This document shows, in pieces, positions 7,216 through 11,931 of a stretch of DNA of 11,931 bases (position 1 is its first letter; each line of letters starts with the position of its first letter). Source of the stretch: Campylobacteraceae bacterium (GTDB lineage: Bacteria; Campylobacterota; Campylobacteria; Campylobacterales; Campylobacteraceae); assembly GCA_012521935.1 (NCBI GenBank), contig JAAYLJ010000010.1, positions 1 through 11,931 on the forward strand, written 5' to 3'. The notes beneath the pieces were generated by a model. It was not told the origin of the DNA. It saw only the letters and a list, made by a program, of their open reading frames with translations, and made no database searches. Both the position numbers and the translations under genes were made by a program.

Positions 7216-7249
7216 GAAAACTAAGCCCCCGTGAGAAAACAGGGGGCTT
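7216..7249 (-). terminator. Rho-independent terminator of htrA
   Basis: AAGCCCCC (7223-7230) pairs with GGGGGCTT (7242-7249) to form an 8-bp, GC-rich stem with an 11-nt loop, standing out in AT-rich sequence. On the minus strand it begins 7 nt after the htrA stop and is followed by a T-rich tail (TTAGTTTTC), as expected for termination of htrA before the downstream two-component operon. On the plus strand the stem also ends in TTTT, but no plus-strand gene ends here. Confidence 0.85.
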
Positions 7250-7256
7250 TTAGGAG

Positions 7257-8663
7257 TTACTTAATTAGTATTGGTGAAATATATCCACCTCTATTTACCC
7301 AAACTCTTATTTTCTCTTTTTTGATATTTTCAAAAGCTTTATTAAACTCCTCTAAAGTTGCCACCACAGTTTGCTCAACTTGCAAGATTACATCGCCTGG
7401 TTTAAATCCAAATTTCTCAGCTTCTGAGTCATTTTCAACTTCTGTTACTAAAACCCCTTCAATTTTTTGTGGAATTCTGTATTTATATCTTAAATCATCA
7501 TTCAAGCTATCTAAAAACAACCCTTTAATAAACCTATTTCCACTAGAGTTTTCATTAGTTTCTCCATCCATTTTATCTAGTGTAACTTTTGATGTTTTTA
7601 TCTTATTATCTCTTTCATATGTCAAAACAATCTTTTTTCCAGGCAAGAGACTACCTACTGTATTTTTTAACTCATTTGCATTTTTTATATGAATATCATC
7701 TATTTTGATGATTAAATCACCTCTTACTATGCCAGCTTTTGCAGCTGGGCCATTCTCTTCTGTACCTAAAACTAAAGCACCCTCTTTGTTTGTATAAACC
7801 TCTTTCAAGTCACTTGTTAAATCGCCAATTGAAACGCCCATATATCCCCTATCAACTCTTCCATCTTCAATCAATGTTTTAGCAATAGTTTCAACCATAT
7901 TTGAAGGAATTGCAAAACCAATTCCATTATTTCCTCCACTTCTTGAAAGGATTGCAGAGTTTATTCCAACTAAAGCTCCTCTACTATCAACTAAAGCTCC
8001 ACCTGAATTTCCTGGATTTATTGAAGCATCTGTTTGGATAAAATTTTCATACTGATTTAAGCCCATTCCACTTTTATTAAGCGCTGAAACAATACCCTTA
8101 GTTACCGATCCTCCAACTCCAAATGGATTTCCTATGGCAAAAACTACATCACCTTCTAAAAGATAAGATGAATCAGCAAAAACTATGGCTTGCAAATCTT
8201 TTGCATCAATCTTTATGACCGCTAGATCGGTTTTAGGATCTAAGCCTACCACCTTAGCTTTAAACTCTTTACTATTGTCTATTAATGAAACAATGATTTC
8301 ATCGGACTCTTCAACAACATGATTGTTTGTAACAATATAGCCATCTTTTGAAATGATTACTCCTGAACCTAAAGATGAAGATTTTCTTTGATGTTCAGGC
8401 ACTTGAAAGCCACGACCAAAAAAGTCTCTAAAAAAGGGATGCTCAAACATATCATAAAAAGCATCTCTTTGCTTTATGGTTTTTGTAGTTGAAATGTTAA
8501 CTACACTATTTTTTGCATCTTTAATAGAGCTATGAAATGATAAAATAGTATCATTTGAAGATGGAGCAATTCGTTTTGGGCTCTCTTTTGCTTTTTCAAA
8601 CTCAACTGTTGAGCCATATACAAAAACTACACCCAAGAACAGAATAAGAAATAATCTTTTCAT
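7257..8663 (-). CDS. htrA: Periplasmic serine protease/chaperone HtrA (DegP/DegQ family)
   Basis: A 468-residue periplasmic quality-control protease that degrades or refolds misfolded envelope proteins. It has a signal peptide (1 to about 17, MKRLFLILFLGVVFVYG), a trypsin-like domain with the triad H115 (TNNHVV), D146 (KTDLAVI) and S220 (NPGNSGGALV), and two PDZ domains (about 270-365 and 378-466). The LA-loop region (about 66-95, with DMFEHPFFRDFF) is of the DegP type that controls oligomerisation. It has its own promoter and an AAAGG ribosome binding site upstream and a strong terminator downstream, so it is probably monocistronic. It sits between an envelope-type two-component operon and the cbpA-hspR heat-shock operon, an arrangement I recall from Campylobacter jejuni; regulation by either neighbour is possible but not shown here. 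Confidence 0.96.
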   Translation of the reverse strand: MKRLFLILFLGVVFVYGSTVEFEKAKESPKRIAPSSNDTILSFHSSIKDAKNSVVNISTTKTIKQRDAFYDMFEHPFFRDFFGRGFQVPEHQRKSSSLGSGVIISKDGYIVTNNHVVEESDEIIVSLIDNSKEFKAKVVGLDPKTDLAVIKIDAKDLQAIVFADSSYLLEGDVVFAIGNPFGVGGSVTKGIVSALNKSGMGLNQYENFIQTDASINPGNSGGALVDSRGALVGINSAILSRSGGNNGIGFAIPSNMVETIAKTLIEDGRVDRGYMGVSIGDLTSDLKEVYTNKEGALVLGTEENGPAAKAGIVRGDLIIKIDDIHIKNANELKNTVGSLLPGKKIVLTYERDNKIKTSKVTLDKMDGETNENSSGNRFIKGLFLDSLNDDLRYKYRIPQKIEGVLVTEVENDSEAEKFGFKPGDVILQVEQTVVATLEEFNKAFENIKKEKIRVWVNRGGYISPILIK

Positions 8664-8691
8664 GTGTAACCTTTATTAATTTTTTATCGTA

Positions 8692-8697
8692 ATTATA
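8692..8697 (-). promoter_or_regulatory. Probable htrA promoter (-10 TATAAT)
   Basis: On the minus strand a perfect TATAAT reads from 8697 to 8692, preceded by a run of seven T. Transcription starting near 8685 would leave a leader of about 22 nt with AAAGG 7 nt before the ATG at 8663. No TG extension or clear -35 is seen, so it is weaker than the other promoters in the window by sequence. Confidence 0.5.
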
Positions 8698-8795
8698 AAA
8701 AAACTAAGTTAATATTAAGTAAATATTTCTTTAAGCTTCATTTAATGGGAAAATCTTACTCTTTTAAAAGCCTAAATAGTGGGATTAAATAGAAA

Positions 8796-8816
8796 GTTGA
8801 TTGATTTAGACTAAAG
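8796..8816. promoter_or_regulatory. HAIR-like HspR operator upstream of cbpA-hspR
   Basis: GTTGATT (8796-8802), seven bases, then ACTAAAG (8810-8816) matches the HspR inverted repeat HAIR (CTTGAGT-N7-ACTCAAG) at 11 of 14 half-site positions, with exactly the right spacing. It ends 5 nt before the extended -10 and so covers the -35 region, where a bound repressor would block RNA polymerase. HspR itself is encoded by the second gene of this operon, which fits autoregulation. The match is by eye and binding is inferred. Confidence 0.6.
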
Positions 8817-8821
8817 TTTTA

Positions 8822-8830
8822 TGCTATAAT
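8822..8830 (+). promoter_or_regulatory. Extended -10 promoter of cbpA-hspR
   Basis: TGCTATAAT (8822-8830) is a perfect extended -10. A start near 8837 gives a leader of about 35 nt ending in AGGAG (8861-8865) ahead of the GTG at 8872. No TTGACA -35 is present; that position is occupied by the HAIR-like operator. The rest of the 208-nt divergent region holds only A/T-rich sequence and one short palindrome (8761-8770). Confidence 0.65.
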
Positions 8831-8871
8831 CATCATTAGAGTTAATAAATGAGATATTTTAGGAGAATTAA

Positions 8872-9744
8872 GTGAGCGATAGTTTATATGAAACTTTAGG
8901 AGTAGAAAAAAACGCCTCCGCAGATGAAATAAAAAAAGCCTATAGGCGTTTAGCTAGAAAATATCACCCAGATATAAATAAAGATCCAGAAGCTGAAAAC
9001 AAGTTTAAAGAGATAAATGCAGCTTATGAAATCTTAAGCGATGCCTCAAAAAGAGCTCAATATGATAGACATGGAGACAGCATGTTTGGTGGGCAAAATT
9101 TCCAAGATTTTGCACATGCGCATAGTGGAGCAAATTTAGATGAAATTTTAAGAAATATATTTGGTGGCGGAGGATTTGGGGGAGGCTCTAGTTTTGGTGG
9201 TTTTAGCAGTTTTGGTGGATTTGGCGGTGGTTTTGATCAGTTTGATGAGATTGATTTGGATGTTAATGCTAAAATCACAATCCCTTTTAATGTTGCAGTT
9301 TTAGGTGGAAAACACTCTGTTTCTTACGCAGGAGAGAGTTTTGACATTAAAATCCCTGCTGGTATTAGGCAAAATGAAAAGATGCGCATTAAAAAGAAAG
9401 GAAAAAAGTACCAATCCAAACAGGGCGATCTTTTTTTAACTGTTGAGATAGCTCCAAGCCCTCTTTATAGTAGGGATGGAGATGATTTAGAAAAAGAGAT
9501 GGATATTCCTTTAAAAGTTGCTCTATTTGGAGGTAGTGTTCCAGTTGAAACTTTAGAAAAAGAGATTAAATTAAAAGTAGGTAAAAACACTAAACCAGGA
9601 CAGCGTTTTAGGGTAAAGGGTTATGGGGTAGTTAATAGAAAAAGTGGAATAAAAGGAGATCTTTACTTAAAGGCAAATATTATTTTACCTGAGGTGGAGT
9701 CTATGGATAAAAAATTAGTTGAAGCTTTAGAGAAGTATTTATAG
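8872..9744 (+). CDS. cbpA: Co-chaperone CbpA (DnaJ-class, no zinc finger)
   Basis: A 290-residue class B J-protein that stimulates DnaK ATPase and delivers substrates. The order is J domain (about 4-67) with HPD at 32-34, a Gly/Phe-rich linker (about 97-124, repeats of FGG and GGF), and the two beta-sandwich substrate-binding domains (about 128-285, with IKIPAGIRQNEKMRIK and GDLFLTVEI). The CxxCxGxG zinc repeats of DnaJ are absent, which separates it from true DnaJ. The start is GTG at 8872, preceded by AGGAG at 8861-8865. It is the first gene of the cbpA-hspR operon, with the hspR GTG 9 nt after its stop; hspR's AGGAG overlaps the cbpA stop codon, suggesting coupled translation. Confidence 0.93.
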   Translation: MSDSLYETLGVEKNASADEIKKAYRRLARKYHPDINKDPEAENKFKEINAAYEILSDASKRAQYDRHGDSMFGGQNFQDFAHAHSGANLDEILRNIFGGGGFGGGSSFGGFSSFGGFGGGFDQFDEIDLDVNAKITIPFNVAVLGGKHSVSYAGESFDIKIPAGIRQNEKMRIKKKGKKYQSKQGDLFLTVEIAPSPLYSRDGDDLEKEMDIPLKVALFGGSVPVETLEKEIKLKVGKNTKPGQRFRVKGYGVVNRKSGIKGDLYLKANIILPEVESMDKKLVEALEKYL

Positions 9745-9753
9745 GAGAAAAAA

Positions 9754-10128
9754 GTGCATACATATGAAGAACCTGTATATTTAATTAGCGTTGTAGCAAA
9801 AGTTTTAAGCATTCACCCTCAAACTTTAAGACAGTATGAAAGAGAAGGACTCATATCTCCCTCAAGAACTGATGGCAAGATGAGACTCTATTCTCAAAGA
9901 GATATTGATCGTATAAAGATGGTTTTAAGGCTTACAAGAGATTTGGGTGTAAATTTGGCTGGAGTCGATGTTGTTTTACAGCTTAAAGAGAAGCTTGAAG
10001 AGTATGAGATGGTTATAGATGAGTTAAAAGAGGAAATTTCTAAAATTTCTCAAAAAGGTACAATTGCTCCTGAGAGATCTTTAGTAAAGAGCAAAAGCAC
10101 CTATGAGATAATCCTTTTTGGAGAGTAA
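9754..10128 (+). CDS. hspR: Heat-shock transcriptional repressor HspR (MerR family)
   Basis: A 124-residue MerR-family regulator. The winged helix-turn-helix covers about 9-52 (YLISVVAKVLSIHPQTLRQYEREGL, then SRTDGKMRLYSQRDIDRI), followed by a second helical pair with TRDLGVNLAGVDVVLQL and a dimerisation coiled coil (about 73-99). HspR proteins bind HAIR inverted repeats and repress chaperone operons, often with DnaK as co-repressor. A HAIR-like site is found at the promoter of this very operon. The start is GTG at 9754, 6 nt after AGGAG (9743-9747); no ATG is available before the HTH. The last codon, Glu-TAA, abuts the cysK stop on the other strand within the 12-bp palindrome. Confidence 0.93.
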   Translation: MHTYEEPVYLISVVAKVLSIHPQTLRQYEREGLISPSRTDGKMRLYSQRDIDRIKMVLRLTRDLGVNLAGVDVVLQLKEKLEEYEMVIDELKEEISKISQKGTIAPERSLVKSKSTYEIILFGE

Positions 10129-10134
10129 TTACTC
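10123..10134. repeat. 12-bp perfect palindrome at a convergent gene junction (copy 2)
   Basis: GAGTAATTACTC, identical to 4851-4862. It again consists of two back-to-back Glu-stop endings (hspR on +, cysK on -) with zero intergenic bases. The flanks differ from copy 1 (a10122/g10135 do not pair), so only the 12-mer is shared. No intrinsic terminator follows in either direction. Confidence 0.9.
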
Positions 10135-11046
10135 GTACAAATCTGTACTTAAGTATCTCTCTCCTGTATCGCAAAGTATCGTTACTATATTTTTACCTTT
10201 AAACTTATCAGCCATTAGTTTGCTAGCCCAAACATTGGCCCCAGAAGAGATCCCCACAAGCAATCCCTCTTTTTTAGCTAACTCCCTTGAAGTGGCAACC
10301 GCGTCTTCATATGAGACTTGAACTATCTCATTATATATAGATTTATCAAGCACCTTTGGGATAAATCCAGCCCCAATACCTTGAATCTTATGCGGACCTG
10401 GCTTTTCTCCACTTAAAACTGCTGACTTGTTAGGCTCAACCGCAACAATATATATGTTTGGATTGTGTTTTAAAAGAGCTCTTCCAATGCCTGTTAAAGT
10501 TCCCCCTGTCCCAACAGCAGCTACTAAAATGTCTATCTTTTCATTTAGTGATCCAAGTGCTTCAATGATCTCTTTTGCTGTATTTTTTTCATGAGTTTTT
10601 GGATTTGCTTCATTGTTAAACTGCTGAGGAATGAAAGAGTTTTTAGTGCTTTTTGCAAGTTTTATTGCTTCATCAACTGCCCCTTGCATGCCAAGTTCTG
10701 GTGGTGTTAGCACTATATTAGCTCCCAAAGCTTGCAATAGTTTTCTTCTTTCAATGCTCATGGAGCTAGGCATAGTAAGAGTTAAACTTAGTCCCATTGA
10801 TGCACATACCATCGCAAGTCCAATTCCAGTATTTCCGCTAGTTGGTTCAATGATAATGCTACTTTTTGTAACTAATCCATCTTCAATTGCCTTTTCAATC
10901 ATCCCAAAAGCAATTCTATCTTTTACTGAATGAGTCGGATTAAAAAACTCACACTTTCCATAAATAGCAGCATTTTGACTAACGCTATTTAATTTTAAAA
11001 GAGGTGTATTTCCTATCAATTCTCTTATATTTTGTGCAACTTTCAT
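10129..11046 (-). CDS. cysK: PLP-dependent cysteine synthase (O-acetylserine sulfhydrylase)
   Basis: A 305-residue fold-type II PLP enzyme making cysteine from O-acetylserine and sulfide. The N-terminal ELIGNTPLLKL (9-19) is typical. The PLP lysine is K42 in NPTHSVKDR, the carboxylate loop is TSGNTG (69-74), the phosphate cup is GTGGT (179-183), and SSGAN (267-271) and CDTGERYLS (292-300) complete the pocket. NPTHSVKDR and the ending ERYLSTDL recall the Campylobacter enzyme annotated CysM, so CysK versus CysM cannot be decided from sequence. The start ATG at 11046 has AAGGAT upstream overlapping the stop of the Rrf2 gene (9-nt gap), so it is the last gene of metY-rrf2-cysK. Confidence 0.93.
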   Translation of the reverse strand: MKVAQNIRELIGNTPLLKLNSVSQNAAIYGKCEFFNPTHSVKDRIAFGMIEKAIEDGLVTKSSIIIEPTSGNTGIGLAMVCASMGLSLTLTMPSSMSIERRKLLQALGANIVLTPPELGMQGAVDEAIKLAKSTKNSFIPQQFNNEANPKTHEKNTAKEIIEALGSLNEKIDILVAAVGTGGTLTGIGRALLKHNPNIYIVAVEPNKSAVLSGEKPGPHKIQGIGAGFIPKVLDKSIYNEIVQVSYEDAVATSRELAKKEGLLVGISSGANVWASKLMADKFKGKNIVTILCDTGERYLSTDLYE

Positions 11047-11055
11047 TTTAAATCC

Positions 11056-11469
11056 TTAGATTGTATAGTTTAGCTGTCCTAACAGCTTTAAGTGATACTC
11101 TTTTATATTTGATAATGGTATATCAAAAAAATCTTCTAAAACTTTTTGGCACTCTAAGTAAAAGAGTTTTAAAGGGTCATTTAAATGGCTTTTATTGGCA
11201 ATTTGCAACTCTCCTTCTAAAGCTTCAATGACACTTAAAATAGATATTTGACTTGGTGGCTTTGCAAGCATATAACCACCCTCTGCCCCTCTAATGCTTT
11301 TAACAAATCCCTCTTTTTTTAAAATAGTAAAGATTTGCTCCAAATAATTTAGAGAAATATCGCTTAAATCAGCTATCTCCCTTAGTTTAGTTGGAGTTTT
11401 CAAATCTTTACTAGAGAGCTCATAAAGAGCCCTAAGTCCATAAATGCCCTTAGTAGATAAAAGTGCCAT
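11056..11469 (-). CDS. Rrf2-family transcriptional regulator (possible CymR-like cysteine regulator)
   Basis: A 137-residue Rrf2 protein: start MALLSTKGIYGLRALYEL, helix-turn-helix with TPTKLREIADLSDISLNYLEQIFTILKKEG (25-54), the wing motif RGAEGGYMLA (60-69), and a long C-terminal dimer helix. The three-cysteine iron-sulfur cluster of IscR/RsrR/NsrR is absent; the only cysteine is C107. That, with its place between metY (3-nt gap) and cysK (9-nt gap), suggests a CymR-type regulator of sulfur-amino-acid synthesis rather than an Fe-S sensor. In Bacillus subtilis CymR acts in a complex with CysK; a similar pairing here is inference. The ribosome binding site AGGAT lies at the end of metY. The operon promoter is outside the window. 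Confidence 0.88.
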   Translation of the reverse strand: MALLSTKGIYGLRALYELSSKDLKTPTKLREIADLSDISLNYLEQIFTILKKEGFVKSIRGAEGGYMLAKPPSQISILSVIEALEGELQIANKSHLNDPLKLFYLECQKVLEDFFDIPLSNIKEYHLKLLGQLNYTI

Positions 11470-11472
11470 TTT

Positions 11473-11931
11473 TTATCCTAATATATTTTTTAAATCCTCT
11501 ATCAAATCCTGCGGATCTTCAAGTCCTATGCTAAGTCTTACCACTTTAGGGCTTATCCCCTGTTCATTTAAAGCCTCATTTGAGAGCTGTTGATGGGTAG
11601 TGCTAGCTGGGTGAGTGATTAGTGATTTTGAATCACCAATATTCACAACAACGCTAAAAAGCTTGGTTTTATCGACAAGCTCTTTAGCTAAATTTTCATC
11701 TTTTAACTCCAAATGAATAAGCCCTGAGCTTAGAGTAGAGTTAAAGTATTTACACAATTTCTCATGGCTTGGATCTGTTTTTAACCCTGGATATAAAATT
11801 AATTTCACATTTTCATTTTCACTCAAATATGTTGCAACCTTTAGTGCAGAGTCGCTAATAGCTCTCATCCTAATAGCTAGAGTTTCAAGCCCTTGAATAA
11901 ACTGCCAAGCATTAAATGGAGCAATTGAAGC
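11473..11931 (-). CDS. metY: O-acetylhomoserine sulfhydrylase MetY, C-terminal part (partial)
   Basis: The last 152 residues of a Cys/Met-metabolism PLP enzyme (fold type I) that makes homocysteine from O-acetylhomoserine and sulfide. The frame is open to the window edge: residues before the first in-frame ATG (11868) read APFNAWQFIQGLETLAIR, exactly the conserved core of this family, so that ATG is not the start. Further signatures are NIGDSKSLITHPASTTHQQL and the ending PKVVRLSIGLEDPQDLIEDL. The catalytic PLP lysine lies upstream, outside the window. It is the upstream gene of the operon with the Rrf2 regulator and cysK. MetY is favoured over MetB/MetC by the THQQLS-N-EALNEQGISP form, though substrate use cannot be proven here. 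Confidence 0.9.
   Translation of the reverse strand, partial: ASIAPFNAWQFIQGLETLAIRMRAISDSALKVATYLSENENVKLILYPGLKTDPSHEKLCKYFNSTLSSGLIHLELKDENLAKELVDKTKLFSVVVNIGDSKSLITHPASTTHQQLSNEALNEQGISPKVVRLSIGLEDPQDLIEDLKNILG

Noticed and set aside
7231..7692. 153-codon open frame on the plus strand inside htrA
   Set aside because: It is antisense to a well-conserved HtrA PDZ-encoding region, is Ser/Phe/Leu-rich as expected for a shadow frame, and has no ribosome binding site.
8761..8770. CTTTTAAAAG palindrome in the htrA-cbpA intergenic region
   Set aside because: A short A/T-rich palindrome in AT-rich DNA is expected by chance, and it does not match HAIR or another operator I know.
9160..9243. Repetitive G/T-rich tract in cbpA
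   Set aside because: It is the normal Gly/Phe-rich linker of J-proteins, not a separate repeat element.
10631..10933. 100-codon plus-strand open frame inside cysK, and similar shadow frames in secA and the permease gene
   Set aside because: Each lies opposite a conserved enzyme gene, with no start signal or recognisable product.
11473..11868. Treating the 131-codon frame from the ATG at 11868 as a complete gene
   Set aside because: The frame stays open to the window edge and the added residues match conserved MetY sequence, so the gene is truncated by the window, not short.
1..11931. CRISPR arrays, insertion sequences, tRNA/rRNA genes, riboswitches
   Set aside because: No direct-repeat arrays, transposase-like proteins, cloverleaf or structured leader sequences were seen; the longest non-coding stretch is only 208 nt.

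Overview
The window looks like a core chromosomal segment of a Campylobacterota (epsilonproteobacterial) genome. It is AT-rich and tightly packed. Its promoters are Campylobacter-type, with TGnTAnAAT extended -10 boxes and no clear -35. It carries several gene neighbourhoods I associate with this phylum: lolA opposite secA-lolC, an ArsRS-like two-component pair, and htrA opposite cbpA-hspR. The genus cannot be fixed from the sequence alone. There are no mobile elements, CRISPR arrays, tRNAs or rRNAs. Codon use and base composition look even throughout, so nothing suggests recent transfer.

Layout. (1) 1-941: the last 14 codons of an upstream + strand gene, a small secreted FliL-like protein (+), and the lipoprotein carrier LolA (-) converging on it with overlapping stop codons. 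(2) 942-1047: a divergent promoter region driving lolA leftward and secA rightward. (3) 1048-4856: secA followed 8 nt later by an inner-membrane LolC/E-type permease, so this block serves export to and across the envelope. (4) 4857-7199 (-): a three-gene signalling operon of OmpR-type response regulator, histidine kinase, and a small protein that reads as a degenerate GGDEF domain; the genes overlap by 4 and 8 nt. (5) 7223-8663 (-): the periplasmic protease/chaperone HtrA with an intrinsic terminator. (6) 8664-8871: a 208-nt divergent regulatory region with promoters for htrA and cbpA and a HAIR-like HspR operator. (7) 8872-10128 (+): cbpA-hspR, a co-chaperone and the MerR-family heat-shock repressor that probably controls it. 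(8) 10129-11931 (-): metY (partial) - Rrf2 regulator - cysK, a sulfur-assimilation operon.

The common theme is envelope biogenesis and stress: SecA/Lol export, a two-component sensor, HtrA, and heat-shock control, followed by cysteine/homocysteine synthesis with its own likely regulator. I see no obviously new multi-gene system. The most interesting points are: an identical 12-bp perfect palindrome (GAGTAATTACTC) at two zero-gap convergent gene ends; a catalytically dead GGDEF-like protein coupled to the two-component pair; an apparently leaderless response-regulator mRNA; a recognisable HAIR operator upstream of cbpA-hspR; and an Rrf2-CysK pairing reminiscent of CymR-CysK.
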